In this document: piece after piece, positions 1 to 10,102 of the stretch
Layout: each line of letters starts with the position of its first letter
Numbering within the stretch: the first letter of the stretch is position 1
Source: Streptococcus mitis subsp. hohhotensis
Lineage (GTDB): Bacteria; Bacillota; Bacilli; Lactobacillales; Streptococcaceae
Assembly: GCF_020089495.2 (NCBI RefSeq)
Contig: NZ_JAIRCA020000009.1
Location: 1-64,000, forward strand
Reading direction: 5' to 3'
Length of the DNA: 64,000 bases
The notes under the pieces: model-generated
Told to the model about the DNA's origin: nothing
The model's input: the letters and a program-made list of their open reading frames with translations, nothing else
Database searches by the model: none
Made by a program: the position numbers and the translations under genes

Positions 1-3000
1 ACCATCTTTATCAAATAACTCTACTTTAGATCCTGGTGTTGCTGTTACTTCAACTGGTGTCTTAGTTCCTGCTTTTCCTGTTAGGTCTGTTTTGATTTCT
101 GGTTTTGATGGTGATTCGTTCTTATCTGCATCTGTTGGTTTTTTAGTTACAAATTCTGATAATGGTTTTTTATCTTGAGAACCATCTTTATATGTTACAA
201 CAAGATTTCCTTTGTCGTCTTTTGTGACTGATTGGATCTTAGCATCTTTATCAGCTACAGCTTGACCTTTTTTGTCTGCCAAGTTAGCATCATCGTTGTT
301 TTGAGAGTACTCAAGTTGAAGCTTCTCTTTGATTTTAGCTAAGTCAGCATCTGTTACGTTAGCTGGATCTGCTACAGTAACTTTTTCAGTTGGTGTTGCA
401 ATATCATATTTTTGAGTTTGTCCCTTAAGCATAACACGGAATGCACCTGGATCAGTTGCAGTTGAACTACCTACTGCTTTATTCTCAATAAATGCACCAT
501 CTTTATCCGTTGCAGTTGCATAACGCCATCCTAAAGCCATACCTTCTGGATTTTCTCCTTTAGTTGCTGCTTCTAGTTTGTCTTTTGCTAAACCATCTGT
601 CGCTGCTGGAGTACCTGAATAAGTAATAACTGCTGGGGCTTTTTCTGTCGCTGGTGTCTCAGCATTGATAACATTTGCTTTAAATCCATATTGTGTATTG
701 ATAGTATTTGCTTCACCTGCAACATCAGCAAACGCTTTGTTACCACCTTGTCTTACAGTAGCACTTGCAATTTTTCCGCTATCATCTTTGAATTTGATAT
801 CGAATGAGTTTTCTTCTCCAGCATATACATAAACTTCTTTAGTATCTTTATTAGAGTAAGGAATTTCTACTGTTGGAGCCACTGCTGTTGTTTCTTTTGT
901 TACAAATTCTGACAATGGTTTTTTATCTTGAGAACCATCTTTATATGTTACAACAAGATTTCCTTTGTCGTCTTTTGTGACTGATTGGATCTTAGCATCT
1001 TTATCAGATACAGCTTTACCTTTTTTATCTGCCAAGTTAGCGTCATCATTGTTTTTAGAGTACTCAAGTTGAAGTTTCTCTTTGATTTTAGCCAGGTCAG
1101 CATCTGTTACGTTAGCTGGATCTGCTACAGTAACTTTTTCAGTTGGTGTTGCAATATCATATTTTTGAGTTTGTCCCTTAAGCATAACACGGAATGCACC
1201 TGGATCAGTTGCAGTTGAGCTACCTACTGCTTTATTCTCAATAAATGCACCATCTTTATCCGTTGCAGTTGCATAACGCCATCCTAAAGCCATACCTTCT
1301 GGATTTTCTCCTTTAGTTGCTGCTTCTAGTTTGTCTTTTGCTAAACCATCTGTCGCTGCTGGAGTACCTGAATAAGTAATGACTGCTGGGGCTTTTTCTG
1401 TCGCTGGAGTCTCAGCATTAATAACATTTGCTTTAAATCCATACTGAGTATTGATAGTATTTGCTTCACCTGCAACATCAGCAAACGCTTTGTTACCACC
1501 TTGTCTTACAGTAGCACTTGCAATTTTTCCGCTATCATCTTTGAATTTAATATCGAATGAGTTTTCTTCTCCAGCATAAACATAAACTTCCTTAGTATCT
1601 TTATTAGAATAAGGAATCTCTACTGTTGGAGCTACTACTGGAGCTGCTGGTGTTGCTGGCGCTGTTGGAGTTGTTGATGCTGAACTTGGGGCTTTAACCG
1701 TTACTTTAACTGGAACTTCTTCATTAGATCCATCTGGGTATGTTACAACTACTGTAGCATCTTTTTCACCTGGTGTCGCTGTGTCTACTGGAGCTTTGAA
1801 GGCTACTTTTGTACCCTTAGGAAGATCTTTTATATTTCCAATTGAATCTTCTGCTTTTGGTGTTGTTCCTTTGTTTACAGTTTGTGGTTTAGCTGTTGGT
1901 GTGTTCTTATCTGCATCTGTTGGTGCTGGATTTACTAGATATGCTGCTGCAATCTTATCTTTTGATCCATCAGGATAAGTGATAGTAAGGTTCCCTTTTT
2001 CATCCACACTGTATTGTGAATCTGCTGGAAGACTTGGGTTAGCAGCTTTAACAGAGGCGATAACCTTGTTCTTGTCATCTTCACTAAGATTATTAGAATT
2101 TGCAACATCTAATTTTGTACCTGCAACTGGTTCATATTTCTTAGCAGTCTCAAGAACATTTACTATAAGTTCTCTGTATATCGTTGTTGGTTTATCTCGA
2201 TTCTTCGCATGGAAAATAACACTTGTACTTCCTGCTGGCTGGTCCATTGCAACAGTACCACTATATTTAGCATCACGTTGTCTAATCGTAGCTCCGTTTG
2301 AAGCTCCTAGATATCCTCCCGTTGGCTCTACTCCTCTTATAGCTAGTGGATTTTTTTCAACTGAAAATTTCTCTAAAGCTGTAGCTTGAGCTACAACATC
2401 AACATCAATTTTATCACCAGGATATACTGTAATCTCTGACCTACTTACCAATAGTCTAGTATCATCATTACCAGTCACACCACCATCCTTAACAGTCACC
2501 GGTGATGCTGTAATCGTAATCGGTGTACTCTTAGCTGACTCTTTACCACCTGTTGGTGTTGAAGTCGCTGTAATTTTTCCTGCTGGAAGACTGTTTGTAG
2601 GGTGAACAGTTGCTACACCTTGGGCATTAGCTACAGCTTCACCGATCACAACACCATCTGTGTTGTAAAGCTTAACAGTTGAACCTGCTGGTGCTTTAAC
2701 TGTCACATCAGCTGGTGTACTTGCTTTACCTGCTAAATCATTGACAATTTCTGGAGCGCTAGTCGCTGCACCTGCTGCTGGTTTGTTAGTCGCTGCACCT
2801 GGTGCTGGTTTGTTAGTCGCTGCACCTGCCGCTGGTTTGTTAGTTGCTGCATCTGGCGCTGGTGTGCTTGGTTTGGGTGCTTCTGGTTTTGGAGTAACTG
2901 GCTTAGCTGGTGCTACTGCTTCTTTTTCAACAATTACTTTTACAGGAACTTCTTTTGTAGATTTATCTGGGTAAGTTACAACTGCTGTTGCTCGTTTTTC

Positions 3001-4650
3001 ACCTGGAGTTCGTGTATCTACTGCATCCTTGTACTTAACTGTTGTTCCTTTTGGAAGAGTGTCTAAGTTTCCAATTGATTTTGTCGCATCTGGTTTTTGA
3101 CCAACTTTTACAGTTTGATCTTTCGCTGTTGGTGTGGAAACATCAGACTGCCACATTTTTATAGGGTTAGTTGCAATGTTGGCGAAACCTGCATTGGCAC
3201 CAGCAGTGGCACTACGCATCATACCAAATACAACCTTCATATCTTTCAACTGTTCGTTAGATGTTGTTGCAGGAACTTCAGTTCTAAAACTCCATGCATA
3301 GCCATCATAACCTGAACCACCTGTAGTCGAACGATCCACAATCAAACGTTTGTCATTCAAGGCAACATTATCCAATAACTCTTTAGTTCTCGGAGAAGAA
3401 TTAGATGCCGCACTCTTGAAATATCTGTCCTCCTGACCGGCAAGTTTTTCTATAGAACGACCATAGATACCACTTTCCCAACCAGAAGCCAGAGAAAAGG
3501 TATCTTTTTTGTCTAATGGTAATCCAGCAGCTGTAGCTGGTGCTGGATTTTCAAACGTTACAGAACTACTCAATGCTGAACCATCAGGTTTTGTACGTTC
3601 AAGTTTTTTAGTTTTAGGATTTAATTTACCTTGGATTGGAGAGTTATATTTTGCACGTGTAATGCTAGTTGGCATATTAACTTCTGCAGGAATTTGGATG
3701 AAATTTCGATATACATCTCCTCCATCTGTATTATACGTATTAGATAGATTTTCTGCATGATCATTATAAAAGACAAGCCAATCTAATGAAGTAATCTTCC
3801 CACTAGCGTCTTTATTATATTTAACTTTATAATTTGTAACTCTAGAAACTGCATTAACAGCGTCATCTGTAGACGTGGCTTTATTAACGTCATTAAGGAT
3901 ATAGGTATCACTATGACCATTTGCGGCTGCATTTGTACCTTCTGAATAGGCAACTTCCGCTCTAAAAGCATTATTCTTATCTAATGCTTTACCGTTACGT
4001 GAGTCGTTAGATCCTGTGTTTTCGATTGAGTTAGATTCTGATTTTTTCTCAGTGTTTTCTGCTTTTTTACCTACAGTTGGTTGTCCGTTAGTAGCGTCTA
4101 CTGCTGGAGTTTCTTTTTTCTCTACAGGTTTGTTTTTTAATTTAGTATTCGCTGTAGTTACTAATTTGCTGTAAGCTTTTGTGATTTCATCTTGAGTTGT
4201 TGCGTTTGCTAATGTAGCTTTTGCAGCTTCTAAGTCAGCTTTTAATACCGCAACACTCTCTTCTGTTTTGCGTTCGTATGTTCCGTTAGCTAATTTTGCT
4301 TCGATTTCTGCAATGTAGTTTTCAAGTTTAGTTTTGTCTAAAGCTTTAACTTCTTTTGCAGTTTCTCCATCAAGTTTTGCTGCTACAGCTGGTGTTGTAG
4401 CAACTTCTGACTTGATTTCTGCTACAGCAGCAGGTGCCTCATAAGTCTTGCCATCTCCGTTCGGTGTAGGGGTAACATCCCCAGTAGTCGAGTTGTTTGC
4501 TACAGTAGTTTCTGCTGTGTTTGCATGAACCACTTGAGTAGCTAAGCTAGCTCCGACCGCAAAAACAAGAGAACAACCGAATAGGAAGTGCTTTCCTTTT
4601 TTGATCATTCTCCAGTTCTTTTGCTCTGCATTTTTACGATTAAAATACAT
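1..4650 (-). CDS. Large repeat-rich secreted surface protein, C-terminus beyond window
   Basis: The frame is open for 1550 codons from ATG at 4650 to the window edge, so the C-terminus (presumably an LPXTG anchor) is not visible. The start follows AAGGAG by 8 bases; an ATG 5 bases upstream is followed at once by TAA. The N-terminus has a basic stretch, then a YSIRK-like signal (MIKKGKHFLFGCSLVFAVGA, cleavage near VHANTA). Next come an Ala/Lys/Glu-rich helical stretch (about 60-190), a non-repetitive region (about 200-500), a Rib-like domain (about 503-573), a Pro/Ala linker with 9-residue repeats, a bacterial Ig-like domain (about 630-716), a second Rib-like domain (about 917-987) and two near-identical 251-residue repeats (about 1003-1500). 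In pneumococcus the equivalent place next to ritR holds choline-binding protein genes. An adhesin role is inferred; the ligand is unknown. Confidence 0.85.
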   Translation of the reverse strand, partial: MYFNRKNAEQKNWRMIKKGKHFLFGCSLVFAVGASLATQVVHANTAETTVANNSTTGDVTPTPNGDGKTYEAPAAVAEIKSEVATTPAVAAKLDGETAKEVKALDKTKLENYIAEIEAKLANGTYERKTEESVAVLKADLEAAKATLANATTQDEITKAYSKLVTTANTKLKNKPVEKKETPAVDATNGQPTVGKKAENTEKKSESNSIENTGSNDSRNGKALDKNNAFRAEVAYSEGTNAAANGHSDTYILNDVNKATSTDDAVNAVSRVTNYKVKYNKDASGKITSLDWLVFYNDHAENLSNTYNTDGGDVYRNFIQIPAEVNMPTSITRAKYNSPIQGKLNPKTKKLERTKPDGSALSSSVTFENPAPATAAGLPLDKKDTFSLASGWESGIYGRSIEKLAGQEDRYFKSAASNSSPRTKELLDNVALNDKRLIVDRSTTGGSGYDGYAWSFRTEVPATTSNEQLKDMKVVFGMMRSATAGANAGFANIATNPIKMWQSDVSTPTAKDQTVKVGQKPDATKSIGNLDTLPKGTTVKYKDAVDTRTPGEKRATAVVTYPDKSTKEVPVKVIVEKEAVAPAKPVTPKPEAPKPSTPAPDAATNKPAAGAATNKPAPGAATNKPAAGAATSAPEIVNDLAGKASTPADVTVKAPAGSTVKLYNTDGVVIGEAVANAQGVATVHPTNSLPAGKITATSTPTGGKESAKSTPITITASPVTVKDGGVTGNDDTRLLVSRSEITVYPGDKIDVDVVAQATALEKFSVEKNPLAIRGVEPTGGYLGASNGATIRQRDAKYSGTVAMDQPAGSTSVIFHAKNRDKPTTIYRELIVNVLETAKKYEPVAGTKLDVANSNNLSEDDKNKVIASVKAANPSLPADSQYSVDEKGNLTITYPDGSKDKIAAAYLVNPAPTDADKNTPTAKPQTVNKGTTPKAEDSIGNIKDLPKGTKVAFKAPVDTATPGEKDATVVVTYPDGSNEEVPVKVTVKAPSSASTTPTAPATPAAPVVAPTVEIPYSNKDTKEVYVYAGEENSFDIKFKDDSGKIASATVRQGGNKAFADVAGEANTINTQYGFKANVINAETPATEKAPAVITYSGTPAATDGLAKDKLEAATKGENPEGMALGWRYATATDKDGAFIENKAVGSSTATDPGAFRVMLKGQTQKYDIATPTEKVTVADPANVTDADLAKIKEKLQLEYSKNNDDANLADKKGKAVSDKDAKIQSVTKDDKGNLVVTYKDGSQDKKPLSEFVTKETTAVAPTVEIPYSNKDTKEVYVYAGEENSFDIKFKDDSGKIASATVRQGGNKAFADVAGEANTINTQYGFKANVINAETPATEKAPAVITYSGTPAATDGLAKDKLEAATKGENPEGMALGWRYATATDKDGAFIENKAVGSSTATDPGAFRVMLKGQTQKYDIATPTEKVTVADPANVTDADLAKIKEKLQLEYSQNNDDANLADKKGQAVADKDAKIQSVTKDDKGNLVVTYKDGSQDKKPLSEFVTKKPTDADKNESPSKPEIKTDLTGKAGTKTPVEVTATPGSKVELFDKDG
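149..1640 (-). repeat. Two tandem 753-bp repeats within the surface-protein gene
   Basis: The sequence beginning acaaattctgataatgg at 149 recurs at 902 with only scattered changes, giving a 753-bp (251-codon) period. Each unit encodes a domain starting VEIPYSNKDTKEVYVYAGEE and ending near DKKPLSEFVTKE. The count can change by recombination without breaking the frame. The near identity means assemblers may have collapsed further copies lying outside the window. Confidence 0.9.
2761..2860 (-). repeat. 27-bp minisatellite coding for AGAATNKPA-type repeats
   Basis: About three and a half copies of a 27-base unit encode a 9-residue Pro/Ala linker in the surface protein, between the first Rib-like domain and the Ig-like domain. 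In-frame copy variation would change linker length only. Confidence 0.85.
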
Positions 4651-4690
4651 TACATTGTCTCCTTTTGATTTCTAAAAATAGCATGTAGTA

Positions 4691-4726
<36 letters not shown>

Positions 4727-4734
4727 CATTCAAC

Positions 4735-4763
4735 ATTATAATTTATATAAGCAGATTTGTCAA
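4735..4763 (-). promoter_or_regulatory. Promoter of the surface-protein gene
   Basis: On the minus strand TTGACA (4758-4763) and TATAAT (4735-4740) are separated by exactly 17 bases, both perfect sigma-70 consensus. This predicts strong constitutive initiation near 4728, immediately before the hexamer repeat. Confidence 0.85.
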
Positions 4764-4997
4764 TTATATTAATTATTATTTATTATTTTCCAGTATTTTC
4801 AGAATATTTCAGAATTTGAAGCATTTATTATATTATAATATTTCAACAAAAATAAAATCCCCATTTTCTTCAAAACTATGATAAATTCCATTTTTTCGAA
4901 TACTTATAAAGAGTATATTAACTACACCTGAAGCTAGCTCATCCCTTTTGAGCGTCAAAAACTAGAAAACTATGAAAGTAAAGCTTATCAGATACCA

Positions 4998-5115
4998 ATA
5001 CTCTTCGAAAATCTCTTCACATCACGTTAGCTTCCATCGGCAACCTCAAAACTAGTGTTTTGAGCAACCTGCAGCTAGCTTCCTAGTTTGCTCCTTCATT
5101 TTCATTGAGTATAAA
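4998..5115. repeat. BOX element (short form)
   Basis: Starts atactcttcgaaaatctctt and ends tttcattgagtataaa, the usual boxA and boxC ends, with a shortened centre containing the aaaactagtgttttgagca hairpin. It lies between ritR and the surface-protein gene. The rest of 4764-5280 is AT-rich and shows no gene apart from the ritR terminator; a 60-codon plus-strand ORF at 5118-5300 reads through that hairpin and is not credible. Confidence 0.85.
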
Positions 5116-5198
5116 CTATGGTCAAGAAAAATTCATTCTCTCTGACCATCTCTTTGAAGCATTACAAGCCGTCTAAAGACTTGCATTTGTGGCTATTC

Positions 5199-5256
5199 AA
5201 AAAGCTCTATACTATCTGGAGTTCAGGAATTCCTGCTACAGATAGTATAGAGCTCA
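5199..5256 (-). terminator. Terminator of ritR
   Basis: A perfect 16-bp stem (AGCTCTATACTATCTG at 5203-5218 with its complement at 5239-5254) encloses the small palindrome CAGGAATTCCTG. On the minus strand it is followed by TTTTTG. It lies just past the ritR stop codon. Confidence 0.85.
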
Positions 5257-5286
5257 AACAACAGTTACACGAGAGTGACTGCTTTT

Positions 5287-5976
5287 CTATTCTTGCATAG
5301 CGTAACCAACACCACGCACGGTTTTAATGTAGCTTTTCTGACCTTTTACATCCAGCTTGCTACGTAGATAACGGATATAGACATCCACGATATTGGTTTC
5401 GGTCGCACTTTCATACTTCCAGACACTTTCCAACAACTGCTCACGAGTCAGAACTTTCTTGCTTCCCATTAGAGTAGCCAAAAGGTCATACTCACGACGA
5501 GTCAGAGCAATCATCTCCTCGCCACGATAAACGGTATGATGTTCTACATCCATACGCAGATTGCGGTAAGACGTTGGAACCTTCATCTGACTACAGTGTT
5601 GGTCGATGAAGTCCCGACCTCGGAAAATCGCTGAAATACGAGCCACCAAATTCTCAATAATAACTGGCTTATAGATGTAAGAAACGGCAAAGCGTTGGAT
5701 TGCCTCAATCTGATCTTGCAAGTCTTCGCGATGGTCCAAAACCATGATCACTGAGGCTGGCTTAGTCCGACTCAGCTTGTCTGCAAAATCCTGGGCTGTC
5801 ATATCCCCCAGTTGAGCATTCAATAAAATCAAGTCATAGTCTGTCTGAAGAGCCATGGAGAGGGCTTTTTGCCCCTCCTCAACCTGATCAACTCGGTATT
5901 GCTCTTTTTGGAGTTCCAAACTTAAAAAGTGAGCTAGATTTCGTTCTTTCTCAAGTAATAAAATCCGTTTCCCCAT
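5287..5976 (-). CDS. ritR: RitR, orphan OmpR-family iron/redox regulator
   Basis: 229 residues: receiver domain (1-120), linker, then a winged-helix DNA-binding domain (about 135-229, ending KTVRGVGYAMQE). The phospho-acceptor Asp is replaced by Asn53 (LILLNAQLG), and Cys128 lies in the linker (HCSQMKVP). Both are hallmarks of RitR, which in pneumococcus represses the Piu iron uptake genes and is switched by Cys128 oxidation rather than phosphorylation. No histidine kinase gene is adjacent. It sits 11 bases after gndA and is probably co-transcribed with it, linking pentose-phosphate NADPH supply and oxidative stress control. Confidence 0.95.
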   Translation of the reverse strand: MGKRILLLEKERNLAHFLSLELQKEQYRVDQVEEGQKALSMALQTDYDLILLNAQLGDMTAQDFADKLSRTKPASVIMVLDHREDLQDQIEAIQRFAVSYIYKPVIIENLVARISAIFRGRDFIDQHCSQMKVPTSYRNLRMDVEHHTVYRGEEMIALTRREYDLLATLMGSKKVLTREQLLESVWKYESATETNIVDVYIRYLRSKLDVKGQKSYIKTVRGVGYAMQE

Positions 5977-5987
5977 GGCAGACCTAC

Positions 5988-7412
5988 TTATTTTTCGTCA
6001 TACCAAGAGTAGTGGAATGTTCCTTCTTTGTCTTTACGTTGGTAAGTGTGGGCACCAAAGTAGTCACGTTGCGCTTGGATTAAGTTAGCTGGAAGGTCAG
6101 CTGAACGGTAGCTATCAAAGTAAGTAATAGCTGCTGAGAATGTTGGCACTGGTACACCAGCTTGAACAGCGAGAGCTACGATATCACGCACTGCTTGTTG
6201 GTACTTAGCAGTAACATCCAAGAAGTACTCATCCAAAAGAAGGTTGGCAAGGTCTGCATCACGGTTGTAAGCATCTGTGATCTTTTGCAAGAAACGAGAA
6301 CGGATGATACAGCCATCACGCCAGATAGATGCGATATCCGCAAATGGCAAGTTCCAGTTGTTTTCTTTAGAAGCTACACGCAATTGAGCAAAACCTTGTG
6401 CATATGAAATGATTTTTGAGAAGTAAAGAGCTTGACGGATTTTTTCAATCAACTCAGCCTTGTCTCCTTCAAATTTGAAGGCAGCTGGTTTTGGAAGAAC
6501 CTTGCTAGCATGCACACGTTCTTCTTTGTAAGTTGAAATGTAACGTGCAAATACTGACTCAGTGATGAGTGACAATGGTACACCAAGGTCAAGTGATGAT
6601 TGGCTAGTCCATTTACCAGTTCCCTTGTTACCTGCAGCATCAAGGATGTAGTCTACGATTGGCCCATCTTGACCTTCATCGTCTTTACGGCTCAAGATAT
6701 CAGCTGTGATTTCGATCAAGTAGCTGTCCAATTCACCCTTGTTCCACTCAGTAAAGATTTCAGCCATATCCTCTGCAGAAAGGCCTAGCAAGTGTTGCAT
6801 CAAGTCATAGCTTTCTGCGATCAATTGCATGTCACCATACTCAATACCGTTGTGAACCATTTTCACATAGTGACCAGCTCCATCAGGACCGATGTAAGTC
6901 ACACATGGTTTGCCATCTTCTGGTGCTTTAGCTGAGATTTCTTCAAGAACATCCGCAACCAATTCGTAGGCTTCTTTTTGTCCACCAGGCATGATAGAAG
7001 GACCTTCAAGGGCACCTTTTTCACCACCAGAAACCCCAGTGCCGATAAAGTTGATACCTGAGTTTGCCAATTCTTCATTACGACGGATGGTATCTTTGTA
7101 GAAAGTATTTCCTCCGTCAATCAAGATATCACCCTTGTCAAGGTGTGGAAGAAGGGCTTGGATAGTAGCATCTGTACCAGGTCCAGCTTGAACCATCAAC
7201 ATGATACGACGAGGTTTTTCGATTGAGTTTACAAAACTTTCAACGTCATAGCTTGGTACAAAGTTCTTTTCAGGATGGCAAGCAATTACATCTTCAGTTT
7301 TTTCTTTACTACGGTTGTAAATAGCAACTGTGTAACCACGAGATTCAATATTTAGGGCAAGGTTACGGCCCATTACGGCCATACCTACGACACCAAAGTT
7401 AGCTTTTGTCAT
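5988..7412 (-). CDS. gndA: 6-phosphogluconate dehydrogenase, decarboxylating
   Basis: 474 residues, full length for the family. It oxidises 6-phosphogluconate to ribulose 5-phosphate with NADPH production in the oxidative pentose phosphate pathway. The NADP-binding Rossmann motif is at the N-terminus ([21 protein letters not shown]), followed by the catalytic VSGGEKGA segment and the all-helical C-terminal domain with KGTGKWT. GAGGAGTGTCAT precedes the ATG. Its stop is 11 bases before ritR, consistent with an operon, as in pneumococcus. Confidence 0.97.
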   Translation of the reverse strand: MTKANFGVVGMAVMGRNLALNIESRGYTVAIYNRSKEKTEDVIACHPEKNFVPSYDVESFVNSIEKPRRIMLMVQAGPGTDATIQALLPHLDKGDILIDGGNTFYKDTIRRNEELANSGINFIGTGVSGGEKGALEGPSIMPGGQKEAYELVADVLEEISAKAPEDGKPCVTYIGPDGAGHYVKMVHNGIEYGDMQLIAESYDLMQHLLGLSAEDMAEIFTEWNKGELDSYLIEITADILSRKDDEGQDGPIVDYILDAAGNKGTGKWTSQSSLDLGVPLSLITESVFARYISTYKEERVHASKVLPKPAAFKFEGDKAELIEKIRQALYFSKIISYAQGFAQLRVASKENNWNLPFADIASIWRDGCIIRSRFLQKITDAYNRDADLANLLLDEYFLDVTAKYQQAVRDIVALAVQAGVPVPTFSAAITYFDSYRSADLPANLIQAQRDYFGAHTYQRKDKEGTFHYSWYDEK

Positions 7413-7487
7413 ATGACACTCCTCTTGTTTAATTTGTTTTATTTTATCATTTTTACTTTTGAAAAGAAAGAATTTTGTAACGACTGC

Positions 7488-8858
7488 TTAATAGTCCAAG
7501 GCATCCGCATGTCCAGAACCATTCCCAACAAAGTATCCAGTCTTACAGTTAAGGGTAAATAGATAGGTTCCGTCTGGCTTATAGAGATTGTAATAACCAT
7601 TGCCATTAACGATATTGACACGTTCGAGGATATATTGGTTGCCAGTGATATAACCACGTGAACGTGAAGTCGCTAGAATTTGTTCCAAGACACCATCAGC
7701 AAAATCCCAGGCAGAGTTGTTACTGTCATCCACAGCCGATTGATTGAACGGCACACGGCTTGAAGCTCTTTGTAGGTTAACTCCAGAACTTGATAGACCG
7801 CCATGGCTATCATCCCGCGCAGAAACTGAACTATTTGTTGAGGCGCTTGAAGACGGACTAGTGTTACTTGTAGTACTCTCTGTAGAAGAATTTGCACTTG
7901 CTTGACTAGAACTGCTGGTTTGACTTGAGCTAGAAGTGCTTGTCTTTTGACTCTTACCAAGGCTGATAGCCTTATCTAACACTTTGTCAATCTCCGTATT
8001 CCCTGTTTTAATATCTGTAAATTTAGCATCCGATTTGGCTTTGGCATTGGTATCCAGAACACCATCCACAATAGCTGGTTTTTCAAATTGTGCATTGACT
8101 TCTTGGATGGCCTTGATTTGCGTTTCTAAGCTGTCATATTTCGATTTAGCAAGCGTATATTCGCGACTACCTTCTAGCTTATCAAGTAAAGTCTTCAGTT
8201 GACTCAGTTTATCAAACTGGCTATTCTTCAAAGTTGTTTTATTGCTATCTGTATAGAAGGCATCGTATAAATTATTAAATCCTTCCGCTTCTGCCTGCGA
8301 GTTTGTGGTTGATTGAGAAGTTTGGATTTCCTTGGTCGAACGAGCCACTTGACTATAAACATAATAACCAGTTCCAATAACAAGAATCCCTACCGCAGCT
8401 AACAAGCCATAAAGAATCTGTTTCTTAACGCTTTTCCCATCTTCACTATCCACCATTGGATACTCTGTTTCGACTGCCTCCTCAGTGTCAAATTCCTCAT
8501 CAAAAGGAGTTTCCATCACTTGTGTGGATGCTAAGTTATCAAGTTGGATGAAATCATTCTCTACTATCGTAGGTTCAACAGCTGTCTCCTCCCGAATCTC
8601 TTGGATCAAATCATCCAGACTCTGCGTTTCGACTAACTCCTCTTTTTTATATTGGCGAGTCACAAACTTATCTGCTTCAATTTCATCTTTGTGTTGCTTA
8701 ACATACTTGTCCAAAATGGAATCCTCAGGCAAGACCCCTGCTTCCACTTCTTCATTTTTACGAATAGCTTGACCAACTGTTAACTCTTTTGCTTCATCAA
8801 AATCAAATCGCGGTTCTTGGTCTTCTTTTTTATGACGATTCCGTCTTTTCTTATTCAT
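7488..8858 (-). CDS. mapZ: MapZ (LocZ), mid-cell division-site marker
   Basis: 456 residues. A charged cytoplasmic N-terminal half is followed by one membrane segment (about 146-168, [20 protein letters not shown]), then an extracellular helical domain, a Ser/Thr-rich linker (about 300-345) and a C-terminal domain ending near [16 protein letters not shown]. In pneumococcus MapZ forms rings that position FtsZ, binds peptidoglycan through the C-terminal domain and is phosphorylated by StkP on Thr67 and Thr78; Thr occupies both positions here (FVT67, ET78Q). The gene follows the RNA methyltransferase by 12 bases. Confidence 0.93.
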   Translation of the reverse strand: MNKKRRNRHKKEDQEPRFDFDEAKELTVGQAIRKNEEVEAGVLPEDSILDKYVKQHKDEIEADKFVTRQYKKEELVETQSLDDLIQEIREETAVEPTIVENDFIQLDNLASTQVMETPFDEEFDTEEAVETEYPMVDSEDGKSVKKQILYGLLAAVGILVIGTGYYVYSQVARSTKEIQTSQSTTNSQAEAEGFNNLYDAFYTDSNKTTLKNSQFDKLSQLKTLLDKLEGSREYTLAKSKYDSLETQIKAIQEVNAQFEKPAIVDGVLDTNAKAKSDAKFTDIKTGNTEIDKVLDKAISLGKSQKTSTSSSSQTSSSSQASANSSTESTTSNTSPSSSASTNSSVSARDDSHGGLSSSGVNLQRASSRVPFNQSAVDDSNNSAWDFADGVLEQILATSRSRGYITGNQYILERVNIVNGNGYYNLYKPDGTYLFTLNCKTGYFVGNGSGHADALDY

Positions 8859-8870
8859 ACGTTTACCTTT

Positions 8871-10028
8871 CTATTTTACCTCTTGCCGTTTGACACGTTG
8901 ACCAAAATATTGATACAGATCCACTTTTAGGGTTCCGTTATACAGTTTACGCTTCTTGTCCGCTTGGCTACCATACTTGCTTTCAAAGGCTTCATCACTA
9001 GTTAGGATAAACTTACTCCAAGTTTTCAGCGGTGCAAATACTTGACCCAGTTCAGCATAAAGCTTGGTCACCCCTGCATCATCTGATAAACGTTCTCCAT
9101 AAGGCGGATTGGAGATAATCACACCATTGATTTTATCCGAACGTAAATCCTGCACGCGCATCTGCTTAAAGGTAATATCTCCTGCAACACCAGCTGCCTG
9201 AGCATTAGCCTTAGCAATCTCCACCATGCGAGCATCAATATCACAACCCATGATATCCAGTTCCAGTTCACGATCCACTTTTTGGGCCGCTTCTGTGCGC
9301 ACTTCTTGGATCAAACGATCACTGACCCAGTTCCATTCCTCAAAAGCAAAAGAGCGACGAAGTCCTGGTGCCATCTTTCGAGCAATCATGACAGCCTCGA
9401 TACAGAAAGTCCCCGAACCACAGGTCGGATCAATTAAAGGCTTGTCTGGATACCAGTTAGAAAGTTGCAAAATAGCTGCCGCCATATTTTCCTTGATAGG
9501 AGCGCCACCTTTTTCCGTACGATAACCACGTTTAAAGAGGCTAGATCCGGTCGTATCAATCATGACAGTTGCCACATCCTTTAGAATAGAAACTTCAATC
9601 TTGAACTCTGGTCCATTCTCCATGAGAGGAACACCTTCTGGACGGGCGTAGTGTTTCTGCAATTTCTTAACAACAGCTTTCTTTGAAATAGCCTGCACAC
9701 TTGGTTCATTGTGTAGTTTAGATTTAACACATTTGGCTTTCGAAATCGGGAACCGAGCCCCAAGCGGTAAATAATTTTCCCAATCTAGAGCGAAAACTCC
9801 TTGAAACAGCTCTTCAAAAGTCTTAGCTGAGAACGTTCCTACGATAATTTTGATACGATCTGCTGCCCGAAGCCAGAGGTTAGTTTCGATAATAGCTCTC
9901 ACGTCTCCTTGAAAACGCACACGACCGTTTTCAACCTGACAATCGTAGCCCAACTCTCGCACTTCTCTTCCCACAACAGCTTCAAGACCTGCCGCCGCAG
10001 TTGCAATTAAATTAAATTCTTTTTTCAT
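8871..10028 (-). CDS. rlmL: THUMP-domain class I rRNA (guanine-N2) methyltransferase, RlmL/YpsC type
   Basis: 385 residues from ATG 10028 (MKKEFNLIATAAAGLEAVVG). A longer reading to 10100 would run into the rnpB terminator and is rejected. An N-terminal ferredoxin-like/THUMP RNA-binding region precedes a SAM-dependent methyltransferase domain with motif I DPTCGSGTFCIEA and catalytic motif IV NPPYGER. The family modifies 23S rRNA; the short single-domain form is typical of Firmicutes. The gene lies upstream of mapZ, and its expression may depend on readthrough past rnpB. Confidence 0.88.
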   Translation of the reverse strand: MKKEFNLIATAAAGLEAVVGREVRELGYDCQVENGRVRFQGDVRAIIETNLWLRAADRIKIIVGTFSAKTFEELFQGVFALDWENYLPLGARFPISKAKCVKSKLHNEPSVQAISKKAVVKKLQKHYARPEGVPLMENGPEFKIEVSILKDVATVMIDTTGSSLFKRGYRTEKGGAPIKENMAAAILQLSNWYPDKPLIDPTCGSGTFCIEAVMIARKMAPGLRRSFAFEEWNWVSDRLIQEVRTEAAQKVDRELELDIMGCDIDARMVEIAKANAQAAGVAGDITFKQMRVQDLRSDKINGVIISNPPYGERLSDDAGVTKLYAELGQVFAPLKTWSKFILTSDEAFESKYGSQADKKRKLYNGTLKVDLYQYFGQRVKRQEVK

Positions 10029-10064
10029 TTTATAGTCTTGCAAGACCTTTCTATATGTCCACTT

Positions 10065-10099
10065 TAAAAAATGAGGTTGAGAAAATTTTCTCAGCCTCA
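10065..10099 (-). terminator. Terminator of rnpB
   Basis: On the minus strand GAGGCTGAGAAAATTTTCTCAACCTC forms a hairpin (10073-10098) followed by ATTTTTT. It lies directly after the 3' end of RNase P RNA. Confidence 0.85.
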
Positions 10100-10102
10100 A
10101 CC

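Noticed and set aside
1781..3760. Several plus-strand ORFs opposite the surface-protein gene
   Set aside because: They mirror low-complexity Ala/Val/Pro coding on the minus strand; there are no ribosome sites and the minus frame is open throughout.
5118..5300. 60-codon plus-strand ORF after the BOX element
   Set aside because: It runs through the 16-bp ritR terminator hairpin and into the ritR 3' end, and has no ribosome site.
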